NCBI RefSeq assembly: GCF_022532105.1
Contig: NZ_CP092832.1
Span: 2,881,001-2,945,000, forward strand
Direction: 5' to 3'
Origin: Flavobacterium sp. HJ-32-4
GTDB lineage: Bacteria > Bacteroidota > Bacteroidia > Flavobacteriales > Flavobacteriaceae
DNA length: 64,000 nucleotides
Part shown: positions 42,077-50,081 of the stretch, one piece after another
Layout: each line of letters begins with the position of its first letter
Numbering within the stretch: the stretch's first letter is position 1
Translations under genes and position numbers: made by a program
Notes under the pieces: model-generated
The model's input: the letters and a program-made list of their open reading frames with translations, nothing else
Told to the model about the DNA's origin: nothing
The model's database searches: none

Positions 42077-42394
42077 TCAGTTTAAATGAATTTCGCCATC
42101 AGGGAAAAACAATCGCAATATAAAAAATAGTATTGACAAGGCAGAAACTGCAATTACTCCCAACGATGACCATCGAATGGTAATAAGATACTCCGTGGAT
42201 GAAACTCTATTTAAAGTTCTATGGTAGAACCAATTGGTTATGTTAGTTTTTTGGAGAAAACGAAAATACAAGGTCTGTCTAATAATACGCTGTTGCACTT
42301 TTTCGGCGTTGAAAATATTATATAACCCCGCGCCTAAAAATAGTATAGGAATTACTATGAGATATGTTGGAGCCACTTTCAAAAAATTAATCAA
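42077..42394 (-). CDS. Small two-pass membrane protein, second copy (identical)
   Basis: Identical to the 105-residue product of 24,123-24,440. Hairpin-ended repeats B (41,871-42,009) and C (42,474-42,629) flank it as in copy 1. Confidence 0.55.
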   Translation of the reverse strand: MINFLKVAPTYLIVIPILFLGAGLYNIFNAEKVQQRIIRQTLYFRFLQKTNITNWFYHRTLNRVSSTEYLITIRWSSLGVIAVSALSILFFILRLFFPDGEIHLN

Positions 42395-42713
42395 AATCGA
42401 ACAAACGCCAAGTATAGGAGTAACTTACTCCAAAAGAGGCCGATCCAATACCAACTCCGACAGCATATTTGCACCGCTGGCGCGAGCGTCATGCTCGTGC
42501 CAAATACTACGGAAAAACCGTATCCAGGTTTACTTCTACCTTTCGGGAATGATTCGAAAATACGAATTTGCTGATACAATTAGTCCTTATTTACAAAAAG
42601 GCACTAGCGTGACGCTCGCGCCAGCGGGGGGAGAAACGAATTTATAAAAAACAAACGTTCCCAATTCACTTGACCCGCCATTTGCGATTAGCCGCTGTTA
42701 GTGACTAGCATAA

Positions 42714-43560
42714 TTAGAATCTTCGTCTAGGCTTTTTGTATGTATTGTAGCCACGAATTAGTGGAATTCCTATCCTTGTATAAACTACTCTGTTTGATGA
42801 GTACAACATTCCTTGTTGACTTTCTCTCCGCCTTATCTCGTCTCGTTTTCTATATTCATTTATGAATTCCTGAACTCGGAAAGTCCATTCTCCATTTGTG
42901 GTTGTGTTTATAAAAGCTTTACGTGAAATCACAGCAACTCTGGCATATATACCAACTTGCGGAAATAAACAGCAAAAATTATTTCGCAAGCCTTCAGGAT
43001 CATCAATTGAGCCATCCCCGAAAAAATCAAAGATAACAGGCACAGAACTTTTCAGCCACGGCTCCGGAAAACAAAACTCTGGAAACCAAACCTCAAATAT
43101 TCCCGGTTTCTCCGTTTGATGTACTTCACTAATTCCGTCTCTTTTCCACTCTTTAAGAAAACGAGGAAAATCCCTTTTCAATCGTGTCCCGTCAACTACC
43201 CAAACCATGTTTTTATAAAAAACGTTCTCGTGAGGTTCGTTCTTGAGGATGAATATTCGAATGTTGAAATTCTAATACGAGACTATTAGCTGTAAGAACA
43301 TCCGCAATGTGTTTTTCGCTTGTTCTTTTATCAAATAAAGCTATTTCCTGCCAATCCGCTGGATAATTGTTTTTCCAAGTTCGGTGCCACTCTGTTTCCG
43401 GTTCCCACCAATTATCACAATCTGTTTTGCTTTTATGTGCCCAATGCCAAATTTTTCGTGTGCCACATTTTGCAATAACTGGCTTCGAACAGCAGCAGCA
43501 CAATCCGTTAAGTTTCGGTTGAGCTTCTATTCGATTATCGCCTAATAAAGCAAAACGCAT
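42714..43560 (-). CDS. CoiA-like protein, second copy (one extra base near the join)
   Basis: The N-terminal 113 residues (MRFALLGDNR to RERF, with the Cys-rich segment and DVL...EFQ core) are intact here, unlike copy 1. An extra A at ~43,219-43,224 then shifts the frame before the C-terminal 164 residues (MVWVVDGTRLKRDFPRF onward). Removing it gives the 281-residue protein described at 24,760-25,607. This locates the crossover between the clean halves of the two copies to about 25,275-25,305 in copy 1, equal to ~43,230-43,258 here. Confidence 0.75.
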
Positions 43561-43621
43561 GTGTAGATTGTTTAGATTTTAACAGTTCTGGTCAATGCTT
43601 GCCACTAACTAGCTTATACCC

Positions 43622-43785
43622 CCCCGCTGCCGCAAGCGTCGCGCTCGTGCCTCATACTACAAAAACCCACACCCAGAGTTGCATGTTTACTTTCACCTTT
43701 CAAGAAAGGGTTGAAAATACGAATTTGCGGAGAAAATGGCACATATTTATAAGTAGGCACGAGCGTGAGGTTCGCGGCAGCGGGG
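43622..43785. repeat. Hairpin-ended repeat D, second copy
   Basis: Same as 25,669-25,832, between the divergent CoiA-like and toxin-antitoxin genes. Confidence 0.85.
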
Positions 43786-43860
43786 GAATTAACTAGCAAG
43801 TTGTAGCTGATTGAATTGAAAACACGTTAAAGTTGAGTAATTTATTAAATGATTAATTTT

Positions 43861-43884
43861 TTGAACTTTAAAGTTGTATATTTG
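43861..43884 (+). promoter_or_regulatory. Toxin-antitoxin promoter with palindromic operator
   Basis: -33 TTG (43,861-43,863), perfect palindrome AACTTTAAAGTT (43,864-43,875), -7 box TATATTTG (43,877-43,884). The transcription start would be ~43,890, some 60 bp before the toxin ATG. Autorepression by the HTH-bearing antitoxin would fit this geometry; that is inference from the layout. Confidence 0.6.
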
Positions 43885-43952
43885 CCTTGTAACAATTTAA
43901 AATAATTAATTTATGAAAAGAAGACACCGGATCAATTTAAACACAAAGCCCA

Positions 43953-44297
43953 ATGCTGCAAGAGCAAGTTTTGAACTTTCTAAGAGAGTTCAAGGCAGCG
44001 ATGAGTATATCTTCTAGAATACTTTTTGCTGCTAGAAAAGAAAATGAGGAAACAATTTTAGATTTAGAATTGTCACAGAAAAAAGTTGAAAACATACTAG
44101 CCTCATTACAACTAATAGATTATTCTCAAGGTCCAATTCCAAATGACCAATACGGCAATATGCCTATGTGGGTGTTTGGAAAAAACATTAAAGGAAAGGA
44201 AGTGTATATCAAAATCACTTGTGCAAATAACGGACCTTTTTGTATTTCCTTCCATTATTCTAGATTTAGGATGAAATATCCTTTCAAAAACACATGA
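43953..44297 (+). CDS. Type II toxin, MqsR family
   Basis: 114 residues: VLNFLREFKAAMS, then ELSQKKVENILASLQLIDYS, PMWVFGKNIKGKEVYIKI and CISFHYSRFRMKYPF. This order, an N-terminal helix pair and then the WxFG...GxEVYIKL strand and CISFH strand, fits MqsR/RelE-fold mRNA interferases, specifically the longer Bacteroidetes-type members. It overlaps the next gene by 4 bp (ATGA), the classical toxin-antitoxin coupling. A 33-codon open frame at 43,913-44,014 overlaps the beginning in another frame and looks spurious. The pair runs opposite to its array neighbours and carries its own promoter, as is typical of toxin-antitoxin cassettes. Confidence 0.75.
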   Translation: MLQEQVLNFLREFKAAMSISSRILFAARKENEETILDLELSQKKVENILASLQLIDYSQGPIPNDQYGNMPMWVFGKNIKGKEVYIKITCANNGPFCISFHYSRFRMKYPFKNT

Positions 44298-45310
44298 AGA
44301 GCCCTTTTACGGACAAAGAAATGAAGGTGGTAAGAGAGAAAGATGTTTTGCAATTTCGCAAGGAATCTTTCTCTTTCTACCGTTTTGCATATAAATGCGA
44401 AGATACTGGCGAATTATTTACTGACAGTGTCATGCAAGAATTAAATCTAAATCAGATTTATAATCAGTACAGAGAAAAATATAATATCCCATTTCCAGAA
44501 GAAATAAGGAAGATTAGAAAGAAGTATGGCTTGTCTGCTTCTAAAATGTCTTCAATTCTGGGTTTTGGGACAAATTCATATCGGCAATACGAAAATGGTG
44601 ATATTCCATCAATTTCAAATGCTAAGCTTATTCATTTAGCTAAAAATCCCCTTACTTTTAAACAGATGGTTCTTGATTCCTCTGATTTAACGAAAAAAGA
44701 ATCATCCGCCATTTGCGATAAAATTGATGAGTTAATTTCAAAAAATCATCATGATAAACTTATTCACTTAAAGCATTATATACTAGGCAATGAATCTCCA
44801 GATAGATTTAGTGGCTACAAAGTTCCAGACTTAGATAAGTTCTGCGAAATGGTCATTTTTTTCTCAAAACAATTAACTCCTTTAAAGCCGGTCTTAAGCA
44901 GTCTACTTTTTTGCTCGGATTTTCAAAATTATCAGAAGACGACTTATTCTATTAGTGGAATGAGATATTTAGAGAATGATTTTGGACCTGCTCCACATCA
45001 TTTTCATTCAATATTTGAAATGCTAAATGATATGGATTGTATTCATATTTCTTACGACAGTAAAAATGGTTATTTAGGGGAGAGGTTTGAAGTTTCGCAA
45101 AACAAATTATTTAATGAACATTTGTTTACGAAAGATGAAATACAGACACTTGAAGAAGTCGCATGTAATTTCAAATCTCAAAAACATTACAATAGGAATG
45201 ATCAATATTTAAAATCTTGTGGTATTGACCCGAATACGTCAAGTAAATCGATTATTGATTATAACAAAGCGTTTGAACTATATAGTTTAGACGACAGCTT
45301 GGATAAATAG
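44294..45310 (+). CDS. Antitoxin: MqsA-type HTH protein fused to a Panacea (DUF4065) domain
   Basis: 338 residues. The N-terminal part (KSPFTDKEM, YKCEDTGELFTDSVM, LNQIYNQYREKYNIPFPEEI) resembles MqsA-like leaders. An HTH follows at ~85-135 (IRKIRKKYGLSASKMSSILG, SYRQYENGDIPSIS). The C-terminal ~180-300 region (VPDLDKFCEMVIFFSKQLT, PVLSSLLFCSDFQNY, ISGMRYLENDFGPAPHHFHS) is a Panacea/SocA-like domain, known as a partner-neutralising domain in many toxin-antitoxin systems. It should bind the upstream MqsR-like toxin and repress the shared promoter. The stop codon directly precedes an attC-like half site. It is intact in this copy only. Confidence 0.85.
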   Translation: MKSPFTDKEMKVVREKDVLQFRKESFSFYRFAYKCEDTGELFTDSVMQELNLNQIYNQYREKYNIPFPEEIRKIRKKYGLSASKMSSILGFGTNSYRQYENGDIPSISNAKLIHLAKNPLTFKQMVLDSSDLTKKESSAICDKIDELISKNHHDKLIHLKHYILGNESPDRFSGYKVPDLDKFCEMVIFFSKQLTPLKPVLSSLLFCSDFQNYQKTTYSISGMRYLENDFGPAPHHFHSIFEMLNDMDCIHISYDSKNGYLGERFEVSQNKLFNEHLFTKDEIQTLEEVACNFKSQKHYNRNDQYLKSCGIDPNTSSKSIIDYNKAFELYSLDDSLDK

Positions 45311-45328
45311 CTGCTAACGTTTCGCGGA
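45311..45328. other. attC-like half site after the antitoxin gene
   Basis: CTGCTAACGTTTCGCGGA matches the GTTTCGCG end of the complete sites at 45,714 and 46,766. Its TAGCCGCTGTTA partner is missing. A hairpin-ended repeat begins 45 bp further on, and beyond it is a truncated gene, suggesting that the partner half was lost. Confidence 0.4.
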
Positions 45329-45372
45329 TTACTCTTAGTCGACCAAGTTGTGGAACTGAGTATTCTCCGCCA

Positions 45373-45536
45373 CCCGCTGGCGCGAGCATCGCGCTCATGC
45401 CCCCTAGTACGAAAAACCCACATCTAGAGTTGCGAGTGTACATTTACCTCTCGAGAAAGGGTTGAAAATACGAATTTGCGGAGAAAAGTGGGACGTATTT
45501 ATAAGTAGGCACGAGCGTGACGCTCGCGCCAGCGGG
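45373..45536. repeat. Hairpin-ended repeat E, second copy (164 bp)
   Basis: The best example of the element: ends CCCGCTGGCGCGAGCATCGC and ACGCTCGCGCCAGCGGG pair with each other, and each folds on itself. The core is TTGAAAATACGAATTTGCGG. It encodes no protein. Confidence 0.85.
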
Positions 45537-45688
45537 TTTTTTTTTGTGCTTTACGCATATTGGTACGAGACTATTCTTGAAGAAGAAAGTTTTTCCACTA
45601 CCCCAGGATCCATTTATTAGAATTGCAAATTGAGTATTAGGGGTTGTAACATAATCCTCAAAATTTTCTCAATGTATTTACTTTCCAT
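45537..45688 (-). pseudogene. Truncated KAP-type P-loop NTPase fragment
   Basis: Reading leftward from 45,668, one frame gives ENFEDYVTTPNTQFAILING then SWGSGKTFFFKNSLVPICV. That is a Walker A motif GSWGSGKT (45,588-45,611) in the setting typical of KAP NTPases (FAILxGxWGSGKTxFxKN). An ATG at 45,686-45,688 gives MESKYIE in another frame, and a one-base shift within the AAAATTTT run at ~45,660 would join the two. The frame ends where the hairpin-ended repeat begins, so at least several hundred codons are missing. The same fragment, including the shift, occurs in copy 1. It was probably a defence-type NTPase cassette before truncation. Confidence 0.5.
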
Positions 45689-45713
45689 ACACGCTCTAAT
45701 TTTAGCTAGGTCT

Positions 45714-45838
45714 CATAACGTTTCGCGGGTCGGACGCAGTTTGTTGGATTATGGAAATGAGTATTTTCTGTTACGAGACAACGAAGATGCGTTCACTTAA
45801 TCAGCAACCCTCCCATTGTGCCTAGCCGCTGTTAGCTG
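45714..45838 (-). other. Complete attC-like recombination site (SIR2 cassette)
   Basis: Read on the minus strand it starts 6 bp after the SIR2-like stop: GCTAACAGCGGCTAGGCAC, ~85 bp of loop region, then GTCCGACCCGCGAAACGTTATG. The outer TAAC/GTTA boxes and the inner GCGGCTAGG/CCGACCCGC boxes pair imperfectly. This is the architecture of integron attC sites (R and L boxes, variable loop, core GTT). The length of ~125 bp is within the known range. Confidence 0.5.
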
Positions 45839-45844
45839 CAGCCT

Positions 45845-46747
45845 TTATAATATCTGATTCCAAAAATCAATATAGAATTTATCATATTTATTTTCACCAA
45901 AATAGTCTATATACTTGAATCCAACGCTCTTTAAAAAGAACTTTTTTCCCACGTTAGATGGGCTGCTCTCATCAAAATTGATATACCAACCTTTTCTTGA
46001 TTTTTCAGGAAATCGTTTAAAATATTTCGCGCGCTCTAAAAGAAGCCAACGAATAAATACTTCCTGCTCGTCTAATCCTAAACCAAAAATACAAATGTCT
46101 TTCTCAAAAAGGATCTTCAACCAAGTTCTTTCAAATTCGGGATTGATTACATCACGATGTTGAAATGGAAAATGTTTCTTTACCTGATTAACCATTAGTA
46201 AATAATGATTTAATCCAAGCTTTATGCTCCGTTTATAATTGGTTTGACCGTTAATATGCCAAATTGAAAAGTCATCAAACGGATTTGATTTTAACGAATT
46301 TGAATAATAACTATCCCAAGGATAGAAGTCAGATAAAACTCGATGGTTAGGTATTTTGTGTCTAAATGAATTACAACGAGCAGCTTTTTCAAGAACTAAG
46401 TCAAAGTTCGTAGTCAAAATTGGAAGCTGTAATGAAATTATTTTTGAAATAATATTACGATGATGTTCGTCAGGTTCCCAATCTAATTTCTTAATGAATG
46501 CTCTCTGAATATTTTGGGATTTACTAGCTGAAGCTAAATCTAAGACATCATGAAATTCGGTAAGCGTAATTCCCTTTGGAATAAAGTTTATGTTTTCTCC
46601 GGATATCTCATTATAAATTTCAACCAACATTTGTTCCCACGATCTTTCTGGAGGATTTTTTGGATACCTATTAATACCGTTTCCGATAACAAAAGCTAAA
46701 TTTCTAGAACCTATACTTTTCAGAAGATCTTTCTCGATTTTATTCAT
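45845..46747 (-). CDS. SIR2-like domain protein (possible antiphage NADase)
   Basis: 300 residues. SIR2-like (sirtuin-fold) motifs: FVIGNGIN at 19-26 (Rossmann glycine loop), LPILTTNFD at 108-116, IWHINGQTNY at ~162-171 with the usual catalytic His (H164), and CIFGLGLDEQEVFIRWLL at ~222-240. Unlike true deacetylase sirtuins it lacks the zinc Cys pairs, as in SIR2-like proteins of antiphage systems that deplete NAD. Here the domain makes up the whole protein. It begins 18 bp after the core of one attC-like site and ends 6 bp before the next, so it is a single-gene cassette. Defence function is inferred from family and context only. Confidence 0.78.
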   Translation of the reverse strand: MNKIEKDLLKSIGSRNLAFVIGNGINRYPKNPPERSWEQMLVEIYNEISGENINFIPKGITLTEFHDVLDLASASKSQNIQRAFIKKLDWEPDEHHRNIISKIISLQLPILTTNFDLVLEKAARCNSFRHKIPNHRVLSDFYPWDSYYSNSLKSNPFDDFSIWHINGQTNYKRSIKLGLNHYLLMVNQVKKHFPFQHRDVINPEFERTWLKILFEKDICIFGLGLDEQEVFIRWLLLERAKYFKRFPEKSRKGWYINFDESSPSNVGKKFFLKSVGFKYIDYFGENKYDKFYIDFWNQIL

Positions 46748-46765
46748 TGGGATTGTTTAAGTTCA

Positions 46766-46902
46766 CAGCCAACGTTTCGCGATTCAGGAGACAGTTGCCA
46801 AGGTTTTGGAGCCGATTACTCTCCGCTACCACCAAATGTAATTAGAAAACCTGATTTTTAATAAACTCTAAACTTGGCAATTACGCCTAGCCGCTGTTAT
46901 GG
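46766..46902 (-). other. Complete attC-like recombination site with long inner stem
   Basis: Minus strand: CCCATAACAGCGGCTAGGCG, ATTGCCAAGTTT, loop, AACCTTGGCAACTG, then TCGCGAAACGTTGGCTGTG. The TTGCCAAGTTT and AACCTTGGCAA arms extend the hairpin beyond the R/L boxes. It lies between the 81-residue gene (stop at 46,907) and the SIR2-like start (46,747), exactly where a cassette boundary is expected. Confidence 0.55.
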
Positions 46903-46906
46903 GATT

Positions 46907-47152
46907 TTAATCACTGATTTTTTTTACCTCATAAACATTCACTTTTCTAACTTCTCCTTTTTCATCGGTAATCTCAAAGGTCAACGGCATGTTGGGATAA
47001 TTACCCGCTAAAATTACGTTTGTAATTTTTCCTCTAATCATTTCTTGAACATTGTCGTCGGCAATATCGATATTACCTAAATGAAAAACTAATTCCTTGT
47101 CAATAATCTCATTTACGCTTTGAGAATCGTAATCTTTTAATTTTTTATACAT
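46907..47152 (-). CDS. Small hypothetical cassette protein
   Basis: 81 residues from ATG 47,150-47,152: MYKKLKDYDSQSVNEIIDKE, FHLGNIDIADDNVQEMIRGK, LTFEITDEKGEVRKVNVYE. It is acidic, with no signal or membrane segment. The Glu/Asp-rich composition and ordered beta-strand pattern suggest a real small domain, family unknown. The stop codon lies 5 bp from a complete attC-like site, the typical position for a cassette gene. A longer in-frame start at 47233 exists but reads through palindromic sequence. Confidence 0.55.
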   Translation of the reverse strand: MYKKLKDYDSQSVNEIIDKELVFHLGNIDIADDNVQEMIRGKITNVILAGNYPNMPLTFEITDEKGEVRKVNVYEVKKISD

Positions 47153-47159
47153 AGTTTGG

Positions 47160-47408
47160 TTAAATATTATAGTAAGGCCATTCGTGCATGCTCGCGAATC
47201 TTCCGCTAATGTAACAACAATGAGGCCCACCACACGTCACTCCTAAAGGCGCTTCCTCTTTTGTGGCTCGGCTGTTCGCTAGTTCCTTAAAACGGTTGTT
47301 TATTTCGATGGCAATTTGAACATCTCGTCTACCAAGACTATCGGATAACTTTAATTTACATTTATCTCCGGTTACTAAATTTATACACATAATTTCAAGG
47401 TTGGTCAT
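47160..47408 (-). CDS. Possible small hypothetical protein
   Basis: 82 codons: MTNLEIMCINLVTGDKCKLK, then LSDSLGRRDVQIAIEINNRF and KELANSRATKEE look protein-like. The last ~30 residues fall in a palindrome-rich stretch (47,180-47,270) and look non-coding. It may be the remnant of a longer gene. Confidence 0.3.
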   Translation of the reverse strand: MTNLEIMCINLVTGDKCKLKLSDSLGRRDVQIAIEINNRFKELANSRATKEEAPLGVTCGGPHCCYISGRFASMHEWPYYNI

Positions 47409-47964
47409 TTTTAATTTCGTATAACTAATTCATAGACTCAACAAACCTTCCATACCTCCTCCATCATCCGCATAAGCGAAGTTTGTGTCATCGCACTGGT
47501 CTCAAACGGACAAAGAGCTCCAAATACGCAGCTGGCCGCCGTTTAGTCTCTCGTATGTAACGTCCGGTTTATAACTAACCCCCTGCAACCCTACGAAAGT
47601 ACAAATTTATTCCAAAACACACCTTACTCCCCGCGGTTTGTTCCTATTGAGGAATGTAATCCCTTCCCCATGCTGTAAGAGGGTACCGGGCGGCTATTAT
47701 GACATTACACAACTATCCAAAAGCGCCCTACCACCTCCACCCCACCCTTTCTTCCTGCCCGCAAGGCATCGAAGCGGCCACTAGGGCCTTTCGGCAAAAA
47801 AATACAGCGTAGTGGCGGCCACCATGCCTTCCCGGCACGCCGAAACGGTTTGGTGGGAACCACGAGGGCATCCCGGCGCGCCGAAACCGTCAGGTGGTAA
47901 CCACTAGGGCCTTTCGGCAAAAGAAGAGGGCATGGTGGTGGAAAATAAGGGGATTGTGCAAAAT
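47409..47964. repeat. Gene-free stretch with palindrome and 22-bp direct repeats
   Basis: It holds the third CAAAC...GTTTG palindrome (47,437-47,484) and two exact direct repeats of CCACTAGGGCCTTTCGGCAA at 47,778 and 47,901. Between and around these are GC-rich inverted segments (GCCGAAACGGTTTGGTGGGA and CCGAAACCGTCAGGTGG). No gene is visible. Confidence 0.7.
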
Positions 47965-48372
47965 GAGGAACTGAGGAAGTGAGGAACTGAGGAACTGAGG
48001 AACTGAGGAACTGAGGAACTGAGGAACTGAGTGACTGAGAAACTGAGGAACTGAGTAACTGAGTAACTGAGAAACTGAGGAACTGAGCAACTGAGCAACT
48101 GAGCAACTGAGTGACTGAGGAACTGAGGAACTGAGGAACTGAGGAACTGAGGAACTGGGGAACTGAGGAACTGAGCAACTGAGGAACTGAGTGACTGAGG
48201 AACTGAGGAACTGAGGAATTGAGGAACTGAGTAACTGAGGAACTGAGGAACTGAGAAACTGAGAAACTGAGGAACTGAGTGACTGAGTAACTGAGCAACT
48301 GAGGAACTGGGTAACTGAGGAACTGAGGAATTGGGTAACTGAGGAACTGAATAGTTGAGTAGCTGAGTACTG
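47965..48372. repeat. Octamer minisatellite (~400 bp)
   Basis: About fifty units of TGAGGAAC and variants (TGAGTGAC, TGAGCAAC, TGGGTAAC), ending in TAGCTGAGTACTGCC. ATGAACC-type 7-mers follow to ~48,425. It lies downstream of the maltokinase stop codon. Confidence 0.95.
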
Positions 48373-48458
48373 CCAACTGCGACCGCTACTATCAACTATG
48401 AACCATGAACCATGAACTAAGAACCATCAACTCCCAACTCCTAACCCCTAACTCCTCC

Positions 48459-50081
48459 CTAATACCCCATCAAACTACCAATTCCCGTTAACGGAATCAC
48501 TGCCCAGCGTGGTCTTGAGTTGAGTTCGTACCCGAGTTCATACACCGCTTTTTCAAGCAGGCAGTATTTCAGGAGGAAGTCGATCTCTTTCTTGTAGCCG
48601 ATATTGAGGTTACCGCCCTGGGCCGTTTCGGTATACGTCTGCAAAAAGACGCCTACGAAATAGTGAAACAGCAGCTCGCCCGCCCGGAAGAGGTCTTCCT
48701 GTTCATACGGGTATTTGTCGCTGTTGTTGAAAATCGTGGCATAGATTGCGTAGTGGAACGACCGGAACATACCCGCCACGTCTTTCAGCGGCGGTTGTTT
48801 CACCTTGCGGTCACGGATGGTGCTTTCGGGTTCGCCTTCGAAGTCGAGTAAGTAGAAATCATCGCCGTTCACCAACACTTGGCCGAGGTGGTAGTCGCCG
48901 TGGATGCGGATGCGTTCCGACTTCATCTTCGTCCAGTCGAAATCGAGGAATTCCTTCCGGATTTCCTTTTTATGGTCGAGGAAGCGGTTGGCGAGTTCGA
49001 GTGCGAGTCCGTCGAGTTTGTGCAGGTTGTTTTCCAGGATGTTCAACCGGTTCTGGAACTGGTACGTCAGGCGGTTTTTCAGCCATACGGTATAATCGCC
49101 GTTATAGGTCGTCGGCGTGAAAGCCGTGTCGTGGATGTCGCTGCCGAGGGCGATATGCATCTCCGCCGTGCGCGTCGCCAGTGTGCGAATGCGCTGGAAG
49201 ATACTGAGTCCGGCCCAATCGATGATTTCGTGCGGCACTTCGTTCAGTTTCAACCGCGTGAACAGCGGCACATCGGGCAGGTCCTTGATCTTTATCTTCT
49301 TGTTTTTGAGGTTGTCGAAGATGCGGTCGGTTTCTTCCAGCATAAACCTCCACGCATCGCCCTGGTTGGGCACGAGGTCCTGCATTAGGCCCAGCGTGAT
49401 GTCGCCTTCCGACAGCGTGACGTTGATCGACCCCAGGTAGGCCGGCGACGATTTGAAGTCCATGCGCTCGGTCAGGAACCGGCTGATTTCATAATCAGGG
49501 TTCGTACTGATATAAATACGACGGAAGATCTTCAACACGAACGCATCGTTGTAAATGATCGAGGTGTTGCTTTGCTCGACGCCCATGAACCGCGACGAAC
49601 GGTATTCGCGGTCTTTGAGTTTCTTCCCGCGGTGGAAGCGCACTTTGTCTTCCTTATCGGACCCGGCAATCTTGTCGAAAAGCAACTTCCGGAAATCTTC
49701 CTGGTGGAGCGCGTCGATCAGGAACCCATCCTGTTTGCCCATTTTGACGGGCGCGATGATGGTGTTCGTATCCAACTCCTCCTCTGCCATGAACGCTACC
49801 GGCATGAAGTAGTGCTGGTAGAAGGCTTCCTTAAAGTTGACCTCGAGCAACACCCCGTAATAGGTATTCTTTTCCGACTTGATCCGGAACCAATCGATGA
49901 CTTCTATGTACTTCAGCGTGGACGCTTTCCCTCCGTACCACCGTTTGTTGAGGATGTATTCTTCCAGGATATCCGAACAGAACACCTTGCGGAATTCGTC
50001 ATCGGCGAAAGCGGTTTGCCAGTCGGTCTTGAAGACAAACGGGTTGACGAACGCATCTTCATTTATTTTGGCCTCTTTCAT
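48459..50081 (-). CDS. Maltokinase (Pep2/Mak1 type)
   Basis: 540 residues. An N-terminal cap (LEEYILNKRWYGGKASTLKY) precedes an aminoglycoside-phosphotransferase-like kinase fold. The nucleotide and catalytic motifs are FVLKIFRRIY (~181-190), HGDYHLGQVL at 394-403 (catalytic loop) and LLDFEGEP at 411-418 (metal-binding Asp). The family phosphorylates maltose to maltose-1-phosphate with ATP, and this product is the donor for GlgE. The gene overlaps the glgE stop by 4 bp (ATGA), showing tight coupling. A TreS domain, which is often fused to or adjacent to it in other bacteria, is not in the window. Confidence 0.88.
   Translation of the reverse strand: MKEAKINEDAFVNPFVFKTDWQTAFADDEFRKVFCSDILEEYILNKRWYGGKASTLKYIEVIDWFRIKSEKNTYYGVLLEVNFKEAFYQHYFMPVAFMAEEELDTNTIIAPVKMGKQDGFLIDALHQEDFRKLLFDKIAGSDKEDKVRFHRGKKLKDREYRSSRFMGVEQSNTSIIYNDAFVLKIFRRIYISTNPDYEISRFLTERMDFKSSPAYLGSINVTLSEGDITLGLMQDLVPNQGDAWRFMLEETDRIFDNLKNKKIKIKDLPDVPLFTRLKLNEVPHEIIDWAGLSIFQRIRTLATRTAEMHIALGSDIHDTAFTPTTYNGDYTVWLKNRLTYQFQNRLNILENNLHKLDGLALELANRFLDHKKEIRKEFLDFDWTKMKSERIRIHGDYHLGQVLVNGDDFYLLDFEGEPESTIRDRKVKQPPLKDVAGMFRSFHYAIYATIFNNSDKYPYEQEDLFRAGELLFHYFVGVFLQTYTETAQGGNLNIGYKKEIDFLLKYCLLEKAVYELGYELNSRPRWAVIPLTGIGSLMGY

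Noticed and set aside
43913..44014. 33-codon leader peptide (MKRRHRINLN) before the toxin
   Set aside because: It overlaps the toxin in another frame and ends at a stop inside it. The toxin frame from 43,953 carries the family features, and no independent support exists for the leader.
47965..48372. Possible CRISPR array
   Set aside because: The units are 8 bp, directly adjacent, with no 24-40 bp repeats or unique spacers and no cas genes in the window.
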